The position numbers were made by a program, and so were the translations under genes. Positions 33,440-41,970 of a stretch of DNA of 49,408 nt are shown here, piece after piece (positions within the stretch are counted from its first letter, which is position 1; each line of letters starts with the position of its first letter). Below the pieces are notes generated by a model. The model was not told the DNA's origin and searched no databases. It was given only the letters and a program-made list of their open reading frames with translations. This DNA comes from an uncultured Bacteroidales bacterium (GTDB taxonomy: Bacteria > Bacteroidota > Bacteroidia > Bacteroidales > UBA932). The DNA lies in NCBI GenBank assembly GCA_902491795.1, contig CABUIX010000008.1:1-49408 (forward strand), in the 5' to 3' direction.

Positions 33440-34012
33440 TCAATAGAGGTACATTGCGTTGTGAACTGACTTGAGCGTCTCTGCATCCTTGAGCGCCTCA
33501 AGTATCTTGAGGGCAAAAGTCACTGCGTGTCCGGCAGACCTGCCGGTAATTATCCTTCCGCAGCATACTGCGGGTTCAGGCTGATATTCAAACCCTTTGG
33601 CGACCAATGCTTTCTGGAAACCCTCAAAGCAGGTGAACTTCAGGTTCTCCAGCCCTTCGAGCCGGCTCAATACCAGTCCCGGAGCAGCGCAGATGGCTGC
33701 AAGTGAACCTCCGGCTGCATAATGTTCATTCATAAGCTTGATGAGCGGCTCACATTCCGCGAGATTGGTGGAGCCCGGCATGCCTCCAGGGAAGATCATG
33801 AAATCCTTTTCGGTAGTGCCTTCGTGGCTTGTGTCCATTCCTTCAAGCATTTCGTCCGCACTGACGGTCACCCCGTGCGAAGACTGCACGAAAGGTTCGT
33901 CTGTTATTGATACAAGTTCGGTCCTGACTCCGCCTCTGCGGAGCACGTCATTGGTGGCGAGGGCTTCCACATCTTCGAAGCCGTTGGCCAGAAATATGTT
34001 GATTCCTTTCAT
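33440..34012 (-). CDS. DJ-1/PfpI-family protein
   Basis: 190 residues. The flavodoxin-like fold has an N-terminal glutamate in LANGFEDVEAL and the nucleophilic-elbow cysteine C108 in LAAICAAPGLVLS, followed by ITGRSAGHAVTFALKILE. This is the DJ-1 branch, linked to glyoxalase/deglycase-type activities and oxidative stress; the exact reaction is not settled. It sits in the leftward run between manA (15-base gap) and the S4 protein. Confidence 0.9.
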   Translation of the reverse strand: MKGINIFLANGFEDVEALATNDVLRRGGVRTELVSITDEPFVQSSHGVTVSADEMLEGMDTSHEGTTEKDFMIFPGGMPGSTNLAECEPLIKLMNEHYAAGGSLAAICAAPGLVLSRLEGLENLKFTCFEGFQKALVAKGFEYQPEPAVCCGRIITGRSAGHAVTFALKILEALKDAETLKSVHNAMYLY

Positions 34013-34027
34013 CTTGTTGTTTTTTCG

Positions 34028-35020
34028 TTATTCCGGGAGAGTGGCGGGCACATTGGGATCAATGTATTTGTCCGGCTCCACCCTTGAATTTGTAGTTTCA
34101 AGCAGGACTGTGTCCCTGTCCATGGGCACGAGATTGAAATCCCGGCATTCGGCCGGAACCAGAATGCTGTCGCCGTATCCCATTTCATGGCATTCCGGCT
34201 TGCCGTCGGGAGACGGTATCTGGAGCTCTGCCTTGCCGTGCACGCAGGTATACAGCACGAAGGAGTCACTGTCACCGTGTCCCTGCATCACTACCGGAGA
34301 GGCCAGCGGCAACTTTTTCACGCAGAACTGCGGGACCTCGGCTAGCACGTTGCCTTTCCCTCTGTCAGGCACATACCTGCTGTAGGAAATGAAGTCCAGG
34401 GCATCGGTGAAAGTGAGCGAAGGGTCAAACTGGTCTTCCGAGATTTCTGAACCTCTGGCATGAAGGCAGAAGTCCAGAGGCGAAGACTCCGCTATTTCCA
34501 GTATCTCCAGCTTGCCGTCCGCACAGTGAGGCACGCCTGCAGGTATCCTGAAACTCTGGCCGGGTTCCGCGGCTATGTCGGTGAGCATGGAGTCAACCTT
34601 GCCCTCCGCGCAGCTGGCGCAGAATTCGGCAGCATCAGTATTCCTGCTGAAGCCTATGTGCAGTTTCGCCCCCTTTCCTGCATTCATTACGTACCATAGC
34701 TTCTCTTTGCCCAGCAGGTCGTATCGCTGTTCTGCGGTTTCGTCATCGGGATGTACCTGGAGCGGCATTTTCCCGTCGACTTTCAGCAGCCTTATGCAGA
34801 CCGGAAACTGTCTTCCGTAGTATTCGTAAACGGTGTCGCCGACAATCCTGTCGATATAGGTGTCCATGAGTTCCCCTATGCTGTTGCCGGCCAGCCATCC
34901 GTCCCGGATCAGGGAATCCCTGTAGCCAAGGTCGGCAAGCCTGAATTCTTCCGAACCCCAGGGCCGCTCGTCACATATCGCACAGAATTTTAGCGGATAT
35001 ATTTTCCTTTCTTCTTCCAT
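34028..35020 (-). CDS. manA: Mannose-6-phosphate isomerase, class I
   Basis: 330 residues or close, from ATG 35020 (MEEERKIYPLKF). It interconverts mannose-6-phosphate and fructose-6-phosphate. KFCAICDERPWGSEEF opens the cupin; zinc ligands lie in LQVHPDDETAE and in FRIPAGVPHC. A C-terminal cupin with a divergent core follows. An ATG/other start at 35059 lies upstream of the probable -7 box at 35029-35036 and is rejected. It has its own promoter within the leftward run. Confidence 0.9.
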   Translation of the reverse strand: MEEERKIYPLKFCAICDERPWGSEEFRLADLGYRDSLIRDGWLAGNSIGELMDTYIDRIVGDTVYEYYGRQFPVCIRLLKVDGKMPLQVHPDDETAEQRYDLLGKEKLWYVMNAGKGAKLHIGFSRNTDAAEFCASCAEGKVDSMLTDIAAEPGQSFRIPAGVPHCADGKLEILEIAESSPLDFCLHARGSEISEDQFDPSLTFTDALDFISYSRYVPDRGKGNVLAEVPQFCVKKLPLASPVVMQGHGDSDSFVLYTCVHGKAELQIPSPDGKPECHEMGYGDSILVPAECRDFNLVPMDRDTVLLETTNSRVEPDKYIDPNVPATLPE

Positions 35021-35028
35021 TGTCAAAA

Positions 35029-35059
35029 CGAAGATAAGAAACAGTTTGAACTTTGTCAA
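35029..35059 (-). promoter_or_regulatory. Probable promoter of manA
   Basis: Minus strand: TTG (35059-35057), 20 bases, TATCTTCG (35036-35029; one mismatch), then 8 bases to ATG 35020. Confidence 0.5.
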
Positions 35060-35064
35060 TAATT

Positions 35065-36258
35065 TCAGTCTTTCACGGAAGCTGCCAGCAGAGATATCAG
35101 CAGCCCCGTCAAGGCGACTCCGGCAATGGTCAGGAGCACGTCACCGGCTTCAAGGATGCAGGGATATGCGGAAATAAGGAATCCCTGCGGCATTTTTATT
35201 ATACCAAAATGCTGCTGGACCAGAGCGCAGGCGACACCGGCGGCAAGCCCGGCGATGAGGCCGGCGAGGGAAATGAGCCATCCTTCGAGCACGAAAACCT
35301 GCCTTGTGAGCCTTTCTGTCGCTCCCATTGCCCTGAGTGTCTCCATGTCGCCGCGTTTTTCGATCTTGAGCATTGAAAGCGAGCCGAAAATGTTGAAGGC
35401 CACTATGATGACCACGAAGATCAGGATGGAATAGATTGCCAGTTTTTCGTATTTCATCATCTTGTATATGGCCGGGCGCTGCATTTCCCTGTCAAGAATC
35501 CTGAATTCAGGGCCGGCAACCGCCTGAAGTTTCCGCAGCATTTTTGCGTCAGTGCCGGAAGATGTCCGGAGTTCAATTCCGGAAACGGCCGCCTCTTCTC
35601 CCAGCAGTTCCCTCATGGTCTCTATCGGCAGTATGACCGTTTCGGCGTCAGTGTCGGAGTTGATGCTGAAAAGGCTGGAGGGTACGACGCTGACGCTGCC
35701 GAGCGAGGACGACAGCCCTGTCAGCGGAATGCCGGCACCGGGACGCGGGTAATACAGCTTCAGTTTGTCAAGAAAACGTGGGTTGATGCCCATTTCGCGG
35801 GCCAGTGCAGCACCTACGGCCGCCTGCGGAACGTCTCCGAAATGCAGTGAAAATTCTCCAGCGGTAATGTGGCCCGCGAGCGGGGAATGCTCTTCGTAAC
35901 TGCTGTCAACGCCTTTTGCCAGGGCCAGTCCCTGCCTTCCGGCATAAGAAAGCAGGACATGCTCTTCGAGCACCAGCGAGACACCGGTCACCCTTTCGTC
36001 CTGTCCGAGAGCCTCAAGCAGCGTCTCGTCAGGAACGAACCTCCTGCCGTCGGCGGCCGTCACGAGAATGTCAGGATCCAGATCCGACAGATTGCTTTCG
36101 ATGATCCGGTCAAACCCGTTGTATACCGACAATATCAGGATGAGGGCTGCCGTGCCTATTGCCATGCCGGCCGCGCTGATTGCCGAAATCACGTTTATCA
36201 CATTGTGCGACTTGCGGGCAAACAGGTAGCGTACGGCTATGTAGAAGGCTGTGTTCAC
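35065..36258 (-). CDS. LolC/LolE-type ABC transporter permease
   Basis: 397 residues starting at GTG 36258. The first membrane helix includes the family mark NVINVISAISAAGMAIGTAALILILSVYNGF; a periplasmic domain of about 210 residues follows; then three membrane helices (IYSILIFVVIIVAFNIFGSLSMLKIEKRGDMETLRAMG is the FtsX-type motif). Such permeases extract lipoproteins from the inner membrane with an ATPase LolD, not present in this window. Its start directly abuts the rbfA stop (TAG then GTG). Confidence 0.9.
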   Translation of the reverse strand: MNTAFYIAVRYLFARKSHNVINVISAISAAGMAIGTAALILILSVYNGFDRIIESNLSDLDPDILVTAADGRRFVPDETLLEALGQDERVTGVSLVLEEHVLLSYAGRQGLALAKGVDSSYEEHSPLAGHITAGEFSLHFGDVPQAAVGAALAREMGINPRFLDKLKLYYPRPGAGIPLTGLSSSLGSVSVVPSSLFSINSDTDAETVILPIETMRELLGEEAAVSGIELRTSSGTDAKMLRKLQAVAGPEFRILDREMQRPAIYKMMKYEKLAIYSILIFVVIIVAFNIFGSLSMLKIEKRGDMETLRAMGATERLTRQVFVLEGWLISLAGLIAGLAAGVACALVQQHFGIIKMPQGFLISAYPCILEAGDVLLTIAGVALTGLLISLLAASVKD

Positions 36259-36606
36259 CTATTTCTTCAGCAGTTCATCGATATGCTCCGCATAGTCGAG
36301 GGAACTGTCGAGGAAAAAGCTGAATTCGGGGACAATGCGCAGTTGTGATGCCACTTTGTGTCCGAGTTCACCGCGTATTGCACGCTTGTTCTCTTCAAGA
36401 ATTCCGAGGACCTGGGCGGACTTTTCGGACGGGAAAATGCTTACGAATACCTTGGCTATGCTGAGGTCAGGGCTTATGCGGACTTCGCTTACCGTCACGA
36501 GGCTGCCCGCGAACATGGCCATGCCCTTGCCGCGTATTATTTCAGCAAGGTCGCGCTGCAGTTCCCTGGCGACCTTGAGTTGTCTTGTACTTGCGGGCTT
36601 ATCCAT
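36259..36606 (-). CDS. rbfA: Ribosome-binding factor A
   Basis: 115 residues from ATG 36606, which overlaps the tyrS stop by 8 bases. RbfA binds the 30S subunit during late 16S maturation. The KH-like fold shows STRQLKVARELQRDLAEII, VTVSEVRISPDLSIAKVFVSIFP and RGELGHKVASQLRIVPEFSFFLDSSLDYAEHI. The longer upstream frame (to 36648) lies in tyrS and is rejected. Confidence 0.95.
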   Translation of the reverse strand: MDKPASTRQLKVARELQRDLAEIIRGKGMAMFAGSLVTVSEVRISPDLSIAKVFVSIFPSEKSAQVLGILEENKRAIRGELGHKVASQLRIVPEFSFFLDSSLDYAEHIDELLKK

Positions 36607-37891
36607 TGATGTTGATGATATAGTAGTCTTTCTTCCCTTTCTGGACAAGTATGTACTTGCCGTCGATTATGTCGCTTTCCTTGAGTTGTCCTGCAATGTC
36701 GGTGAATTTTTCCTTGTTGATGCTCAGGCCGTTCTGCTGGATCATTTTGCGGGCCTCTCCCTTTGAGGGGAATATCGAGGTCTCGACAGCGAGTGCATCG
36801 AGGATGCCTACAGGCAGTTTCTCTCTTCCGAGGCTGAATGAGGGGACTCCGTCGAATACGGCGAGGAACGTCTTCTCGTCGAGGCTCCGAAGATCTTCAG
36901 CGGTTGATTTGCCGAACAGCATTCTGCTGGCCTTGACCGCTGTGTCGTATCCCTCCTGTCCGTGCACCATCACGGTCACTTCCTTTGCGAGCAGCTGCTG
37001 GAGCTCCCTGCGCTCAGGGCATTCCCTGTGGGCGGCGATGGCCTGTTCTATGGTCTCGCGGTCCAGAAGAGTAAATATCTTGATGTAGCGTTCGGCGTCG
37101 TCATCGCTGACGTTGAGCCAGAACTGGTAGAACTGGTAAGGTGAAGTGCGCTCGGGATCGAGCCAGATGTTCCCTTTTTCAGTCTTTCCGAACTTGCCTC
37201 CGTCTGCCTTGGTGATCAGCGGGCAGGTGAGGGCGTATGCCTGTCCGCCGCAACTGCGGCGTATGAGTTCCGTGCCTGTGGTTATGTTGCCCCACTGGTC
37301 GGCGCCTCCGAGCTGGAGCTTGACGTTCTTGTGGGTGTACAGGTAGAGAAAATCGTAACCCTGCAGCAGCTGGTAGCTGAATTCCGTGAACGACATGCCT
37401 TCGGATGAGTCGCGGCTCAGCCTTTTCTTTACCGAATCCTTGCTCATCATGTAGTTTACGGTGATGAGCTTGCCTATGTCTCTGGTGAAGTTGATGAAAG
37501 TGTAGTCCTTCATCCAGTCATAGTTGTTGACAAGCTCGGCCTTGTTGGGAGCGTCCGAGTCAAAGTCAAGGAACTTGCCCAGCTGGGCCTTGATGCATGC
37601 GACATTGTGGGCGAGCGTGGCCTCGTCAAGCAGATTGCGTTCCTGGCTTTTCATGGACGGGTCGCCAATCATTCCGGTGGCTCCGCCTACCAGAGCATAG
37701 GGCTTGTGTCCGCAGGCCTGGAAATGTTTGAGTATCATTATGCTGACAAGGTGTCCGATGTGAAGTGAGTCACCGGTAGGGTCTATGCCGACATATGCCG
37801 AGGCCGGGCCTTTCATCAGCTCTTCTTCGGTGCCGGGCATGATGTCGTGGATCATTCCCCTCCATTTAAGTTCTTCCACAAAATTTTTCAT
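36599..37891 (-). CDS. tyrS: Tyrosyl-tRNA synthetase
   Basis: 430 residues from ATG 37891 (MKNFVEELKWRG). Class I motifs are DPTGDSLHIGHL (HIGH) and KFGKTEKGN in place of KMSKS, normal for this TyrRS branch. GGADQWGNITTGTELI binds tyrosine. A C-terminal S4 domain (RKMIQQNGLSINKEKF) binds tRNA-Tyr. A longer frame starts at 37924, inside the -7 box at 37922-37929, so it is rejected. Confidence 0.97.
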   Translation of the reverse strand: MKNFVEELKWRGMIHDIMPGTEEELMKGPASAYVGIDPTGDSLHIGHLVSIMILKHFQACGHKPYALVGGATGMIGDPSMKSQERNLLDEATLAHNVACIKAQLGKFLDFDSDAPNKAELVNNYDWMKDYTFINFTRDIGKLITVNYMMSKDSVKKRLSRDSSEGMSFTEFSYQLLQGYDFLYLYTHKNVKLQLGGADQWGNITTGTELIRRSCGGQAYALTCPLITKADGGKFGKTEKGNIWLDPERTSPYQFYQFWLNVSDDDAERYIKIFTLLDRETIEQAIAAHRECPERRELQQLLAKEVTVMVHGQEGYDTAVKASRMLFGKSTAEDLRSLDEKTFLAVFDGVPSFSLGREKLPVGILDALAVETSIFPSKGEARKMIQQNGLSINKEKFTDIAGQLKESDIIDGKYILVQKGKKDYYIINING

Positions 37892-37921
37892 TGTATCAGG
37901 ATCTGTTTTCTGTTGATTACG

Positions 37922-37929
37922 CAAAGATA
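37922..37929 (-). promoter_or_regulatory. -7 box (TATCTTTG) for tyrS
   Basis: Exact TAnnTTTG on the minus strand, 30 bases before ATG 37891. Upstream is a T-run rather than TTTG. Confidence 0.6.
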
Positions 37930-38016
37930 CTTTTTCTTTTCATGAAAAATGACGAAATTTGCGAGGATTTACCTGTTATTTGACAGAGAATTCATATAGA
38001 TAAAATCATATTGAAA

Positions 38017-38772
38017 ATGAGAAAGAAAATTGTGGCGGGCAACTGGAAGATGAACACTACCAAGCCCGATGGAGTTGAGCTTGCAAAAGCTGTCGCAGCG
38101 GAGTCTGCAAAGGTGCCCGAGGGAATCGGTCTTATCGTGGCTCCTCCGTTTACGCATCTGTGCGCTGTCGGCAAGGCTCTTGCCGGTTCAAGGGTTGAAC
38201 TTTCTGCACAGAACTGCGCAGACCATGTGAAGGGAGCTTATACCGGAGAGGTTTCTGTCGACATGCTCAAGGCTGTCGGATGCCAGTGGACTATTCTTGG
38301 ACACTCTGAGCGCCGCCAGTACTATGGAGAGACTGACGAGAAGCTTGTCGAGAAAGTTAAGCTCGCTCTTGAAGGCGGTCTCGGAGTGATTCTCTGCGTA
38401 GGCGAGAATCTTGAGGAGAGAGAGGCCGGAAAGCATTTCGACGTATGCTCATCACAGGTTAAGAATGTTCTCTACAATTTCACCGCAGAGGACATGAAGA
38501 AAGTCGTTATTGCATATGAGCCTGTATGGGCCATCGGCACAGGCAAGACCGCAACTGCAGAACAGGCAGAAGAGATTCATGCCCATATCCGCAAGGTGCT
38601 TGCCGAGAAGTTCGGTGCTGAGGTAGCAGACGACACCACCATCCTTTACGGCGGATCCTGCAAGCCTTCAAACGCAAAGGAACTGTTCGCCCAGCCAGAC
38701 ATTGACGGCGGCCTTATCGGAGGCGCTGCCCTCAAGGCCGACGACTTCATTCAGATTGCTCTGTCTTTCTGA
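38017..38772 (+). CDS. tpiA: Triosephosphate isomerase
   Basis: 251 residues from ATG 38017. It interconverts dihydroxyacetone phosphate and glyceraldehyde-3-phosphate. Catalytic residues are complete: K11 (AGNWKMN), H96 (ILGHSERR) and E168 (AYEPVWAIGTGKTA); the phosphate loop GGSCKPSN and GGLIGGAAL follow. TTG 38011 is an alternative start two codons earlier but ATG is preferred. It is monocistronic with a strong bidirectional terminator. Confidence 0.98.
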   Translation: MRKKIVAGNWKMNTTKPDGVELAKAVAAESAKVPEGIGLIVAPPFTHLCAVGKALAGSRVELSAQNCADHVKGAYTGEVSVDMLKAVGCQWTILGHSERRQYYGETDEKLVEKVKLALEGGLGVILCVGENLEEREAGKHFDVCSSQVKNVLYNFTAEDMKKVVIAYEPVWAIGTGKTATAEQAEEIHAHIRKVLAEKFGAEVADDTTILYGGSCKPSNAKELFAQPDIDGGLIGGAALKADDFIQIALSF

Positions 38773-38789
38773 AGTCTAAGGCGGTTCTG

Positions 38790-38828
38790 AAAAACCGTTT
38801 CCGGAATTTCCGGAAACGGTTTTTTTAT
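38790..38828. terminator. Bidirectional terminator between tpiA and the small lipoprotein
   Basis: AAAAACCGTTTCCGGAA (38790-38806) and TTCCGGAAACGGTTTTT (38808-38824) are perfect complements over 17 bp; the innermost pairs must open to give a loop. T-rich tails flank both sides. Confidence 0.92.
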
Positions 38829-39244
38829 TGCGCAGTTGAGTCGTCCATCACCACTATGCTCACGCCTATCCGGCCTGAACTGCTCCATAGCCATATCCTG
38901 TCCCCGTCAATCTTGAGGACCTCAAGGCTTAGGTCATTCCGGGTCAGGATGTCGGTTTCAGTGGTCCATGTGAGATCGGCCGAGACGGTCTCTCCTGTCT
39001 GCACCGGGATATCCGACAACACCACGGAATAGTAGTCCGAGGTGTTGTCTGTCTGGGCGCGGAATTCTTTCCTGTCCCGGCTGAAGGCCATCTGACAGGT
39101 GAGCGGGTCATAGCGGAAGTGTACTGTGCTCCCGACCTGCAGCCTGATGTCGTTGTTTTCGACAAAGGCGTTGCGTCTTCTCGTGTCGTTGCATCCGCAC
39201 AACAGAGTGGAGGCCATGAGCAATATGGCAATGAATCTTTTCAT
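38825..39244 (-). CDS. Small lipoprotein of unknown function
   Basis: 139 residues. MKRFIAILLMASTLLCGC is a lipoprotein signal with the cysteine at about residue 18. The rest is predicted beta-rich (IRLQVGSTVHFRYDP, YSVVLSDIPVQTGETVSADLTW, IWLWSSSGRIGVSIVVMD) and I recognise no family. Its start overlaps the stop of the M6 peptidase by 4 bases (ATGA), so the two are translationally coupled. It may assist or inhibit that peptidase; this is only inference from position. Its 3' end is at the bidirectional terminator. Confidence 0.75.
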   Translation of the reverse strand: MKRFIAILLMASTLLCGCNDTRRRNAFVENNDIRLQVGSTVHFRYDPLTCQMAFSRDRKEFRAQTDNTSDYYSVVLSDIPVQTGETVSADLTWTTETDILTRNDLSLEVLKIDGDRIWLWSSSGRIGVSIVVMDDSTAQ

Positions 39245-40947
39245 CGTATGATGATTTCCTTCTTTATCAGTTCGCGTGTCCCGTCTTCGTAGGTAAGGAC
39301 GGCCTCAAGAGTTCCGTCTTTCGTCAGACTGAAATAGCCGTCGCTGCCCGTCTTGATTCTCCTGCCGTCAAAATACCATTCTACTTCTGCAAGCTTGCTG
39401 GCGTTGAATATTCTGAGGGGTATCTTGGCGCCTCTGACAAATGAGCCGTCGGCATTGCGGCTGGAACCGCTAAGGTAGATGTATGGGTATGTACCTGTCC
39501 TGTATACCTTGGTGATGAAGCTCGTTGAGGCGGAATATTTCTGTTCCTCCGAAATAATCAGCTTCACCGTAAGCCTGTAGGGAGTTTGTGGCTGCAGCCC
39601 TTCGACAGTGCAGCTGCTCATTCCCTTGTCCGCCGTCATGCTCCAGGTGTCTGTGCCGTCTGTCCAGGATATTTCATATCCCTGGTTGTCTGCCAGATTC
39701 TCGTCGGTCGTCCAGTTGACAATTGCTGCATCCTGGAAAACTGAGACATCTGTGACTTTAACCGGTTCCACTACGCTGAACGAGACGCTTGCATCGCTGT
39801 TCCTGCTTATGTGTATCAGTGCCAGGCCCGACGTACTTCCGTTCCAGCTTCGGAATGCCGGATTCGTGTCCGAGCCGAAACTGTCGTGGCTGCCGTTGGG
39901 GAAGAAAATGCCGGAAGCATCTTCGGCATCCGGGTCGGCGCTCATGATTTCCGCGCATTGATGGTCCGGCCTGCAGTTGATCTGCCCGAATTCCCAGCGC
40001 TGGGCGGCCGAAAGGACTTTCCCGTAGTAGTCCGACAGCCCGGCCGGGTTGTCGGATTTGTCCACATGATATATCAGAAGACCGCTGCCGCCTGCAGGGG
40101 CGTCCCATCCTTCTGCCTCCCTGCATTCAAAAAGAAAATATTCGCCTTCATTTTCCGTGTCATATCTGAGATACCGGTGGCTTCTGTTGATGGGCTCGAG
40201 CGTATAATTTCCTGCTGTCAGTTGCTCACAAGTACCAGCACCCAGCATTTCCAGGTCGAGCGCATTCATGTTCGGCGGACAGTGCCCGTCCATGTTCTTG
40301 CAGCCCGTGTCCATCAGTGAAGTGCCCCACAGACCCTTGGAGAGGCCGCCGCTGCCGGTTTCGTCGGTGTCATACATGTCCGGCAGACCGAAGGAATGTG
40401 CAAGTTCATGGCAGAAAATGCCTATTCCTGCGGGTCTCGGGTCCAGTCCGCCGTCGGAGGTGAGTTCGCAGGCTACGGTGTAGCTGTTAATCGTCTTTCC
40501 GTTCATGCTGAACGACTGGCCGGAGGACTGCAGCAGCCCTTGCTGCGGCCAAATGTTTTCGGCGCTTGCCCCGTCCGCCTCGCTTATGCCGGCAGCAATT
40601 ATCGCAATGTTGTCGACGTAACCGTCGGAATCGTTGTCGTACAGGGAGAAGTCCACATTGTCGGACGACAGGCTGCATGCCTCCCTTACTGCCTCGTAAA
40701 GCAGCGCATCCTTGCGGTCAGAGAAATTGGAGCCGTAATAGGAATATGACTTTGACAAAGTCACTGCGGGGGCCAGATCAAATGTGAAGCTGTACATGTC
40801 TCCGAGCTGCTCATTACAGTAGTTCTGCGCTGCAAGCACGGTCTCCGAAAGTTCGGTCTCAGTGCAGGTAAACTGCTTGTCCTGAAACTGAACCGGTATC
40901 ACGACCATCCTGAAAACGGCAAGGAGTATGGAGAGCAAAACGGTCAT
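39241..40947 (-). CDS. M6-family metallopeptidase with fibronectin-like C-terminus
   Basis: 568 residues. The M6 zinc motif HELAHSFGLPD (H180, E181, H184, D190) is intact, with a preceding DNDSDGYVDN calcium-type loop (about 104-113). After the catalytic domain come a beta domain, a fibronectin type III-like domain (TDVSVFQDAAIVNWTTDENLADNQGYEISWTDG-like) and an Ig-like end. Secreted by inference. The ATG at 40947 gives a signal with no positive charge (MTVLLSILLAVF); the upstream in-frame codons are Lys/Arg-rich but contain no ATG, GTG or TTG up to a stop (see findings). There is no propeptide, unlike InhA. Confidence 0.85.
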   Translation of the reverse strand: MTVLLSILLAVFRMVVIPVQFQDKQFTCTETELSETVLAAQNYCNEQLGDMYSFTFDLAPAVTLSKSYSYYGSNFSDRKDALLYEAVREACSLSSDNVDFSLYDNDSDGYVDNIAIIAAGISEADGASAENIWPQQGLLQSSGQSFSMNGKTINSYTVACELTSDGGLDPRPAGIGIFCHELAHSFGLPDMYDTDETGSGGLSKGLWGTSLMDTGCKNMDGHCPPNMNALDLEMLGAGTCEQLTAGNYTLEPINRSHRYLRYDTENEGEYFLFECREAEGWDAPAGGSGLLIYHVDKSDNPAGLSDYYGKVLSAAQRWEFGQINCRPDHQCAEIMSADPDAEDASGIFFPNGSHDSFGSDTNPAFRSWNGSTSGLALIHISRNSDASVSFSVVEPVKVTDVSVFQDAAIVNWTTDENLADNQGYEISWTDGTDTWSMTADKGMSSCTVEGLQPQTPYRLTVKLIISEEQKYSASTSFITKVYRTGTYPYIYLSGSSRNADGSFVRGAKIPLRIFNASKLAEVEWYFDGRRIKTGSDGYFSLTKDGTLEAVLTYEDGTRELIKKEIIIR

Positions 40948-41077
40948 TGCGGCAAAAGAAGCAAAGAGCCGGCAACCTCGCGGCTTCCGACTCTTGGACG
41001 TGTACTAAAACCTAAACCTGTATGATAGATGCAGGAGGCTTCAGCAACGTTGCAAAAAGATTTGAAAATAATTTGAA
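40948..41077. other. Intergenic stretch between M6 peptidase and Hc1-like gene
   Basis: It holds a GAGCCGG/CCGACTC imperfect hairpin (about 40968-40995) just upstream of the M6 start on the minus strand and a perfect 10-base palindrome GCAACGTTGC (about 41044-41053) that may end Hc1 transcription. No consensus promoter and no RNA gene is seen. Confidence 0.4.
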
Positions 41078-41254
41078 TTATTTTTTAGCTTCTGCAACAG
41101 ATACCTTGCGGAACTCCTTGAGGTCTTTCATGAGTTCAAGAGCAGCCTTGCGTGCTCTTCCGCCTGCGGCCTTGTTGCCCTTCAATACCTGTGCATCGGC
41201 ATTCTCCTTGAAGAGAGCATAGTTCTCTTCGATTCTCTTTACAAGATCATTCAT
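41078..41254 (-). CDS. Histone H1-like protein (Hc1 type)
   Basis: 58 residues, ATG 41254 to TAA 41078: MNDLVKRIEENYALFKENAD, then a stretch with NKAAGGRARKAALELMKDL and the end FRKVSVAEAKK. The NKAAGxRARKAxLE and LKEFRKVS motifs are those of the short Bacteroidetes histone H1/Hc1 proteins. It likely binds DNA or nucleoid RNA; the role in free-living Bacteroidetes is not established. It has its own promoter downstream of pth. Short enough to be missed by length cut-offs. Confidence 0.85.
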   Translation of the reverse strand: MNDLVKRIEENYALFKENADAQVLKGNKAAGGRARKAALELMKDLKEFRKVSVAEAKK

Positions 41255-41299
41255 AGTAAAAATTATTTAGTTGGTAATGAAATAACTTATTAACAGAAC

Positions 41300-41331
41300 G
41301 CAAGATAAGAAAGAAAAATTTTATACACAAA
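41300..41331 (-). promoter_or_regulatory. Promoter of the Hc1-like gene
   Basis: Minus strand: TTTG (41331-41328), 20 bases, TATCTTGC (41307-41300), near consensus, then 45 bases to ATG 41254. Confidence 0.6.
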
Positions 41332-41342
41332 AAAAATTGCCC

Positions 41343-41948
41343 CTAAGCGTTCTCGGGCTGCGATTTTGTCTGTTTGGCCTTGGAGTTGGTCTGGTTCATG
41401 GCCATGTCGATTCCGGCAAGGCCCCATGTCTTTACTCCACCGATGACTTTTTCCGCGATGGCAGGGATTTCCGATTTCTGCTCCTCGCTGAATTCTCCGA
41501 GTACGAAGCCGACCTGCTGACCGTAACTGAAGTCGTGCCCCACTCCTATTCTGCACCTTGGGAAACCCTGTGTCTCCAGCAGGGCGCTGATGTTCTTGAG
41601 CCCGTTGTGCCCGCCGTCACTGCCGGACTTGCGCATTCTTATTGATCCGAACGGAAGATTGAGGTCGTCGCATATTATCATTATCCGTTCGGGCTCCAGC
41701 CCCAGTTTCTGCGCCCAGTATCTTACAGCCGTACCGCTCAGGTTCATGTAGGTCGAAGGCTTGAGCAGATAGAATTCGCGGCCCTTTTCCTTGACCACGG
41801 CGACATCACCATAGCGGTCGGCATGAAACAAGACATTGGATGCCTGAGCCCAGGCATCCAATATCATGAAACCTATGTTGTGTCTCGTTGAAGCGTATTC
41901 GGACCCGATGTTTCCGAGTCCGGCAACGAGAAAACATTTCTCGGACAC
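41343..41948 (-). CDS. pth: Peptidyl-tRNA hydrolase
   Basis: 201 residues. It frees tRNA from dropped-off peptidyl-tRNAs. Active-site marks are N13 (VAGLGNIG), H23 (STRHNIGF), the YMNLSG asparagine, the aspartate in IICDDLNLPFGSIRMRKSGSDGGHNGLKNI. The last about 15 residues are polar and variable. It follows rplY by 22 bases; this rplY-pth pairing is common in bacteria. Confidence 0.97.
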   Translation of the reverse strand: MSEKCFLVAGLGNIGSEYASTRHNIGFMILDAWAQASNVLFHADRYGDVAVVKEKGREFYLLKPSTYMNLSGTAVRYWAQKLGLEPERIMIICDDLNLPFGSIRMRKSGSDGGHNGLKNISALLETQGFPRCRIGVGHDFSYGQQVGFVLGEFSEEQKSEIPAIAEKVIGGVKTWGLAGIDMAMNQTNSKAKQTKSQPENA

Positions 41949-41970
41949 GGCCGATTGCGTTATGCTGCAA

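Noticed and set aside
40968..41000. tRNA or other structured RNA gene
   Set aside because: Only one imperfect hairpin; no cloverleaf arms or T-loop sequence.
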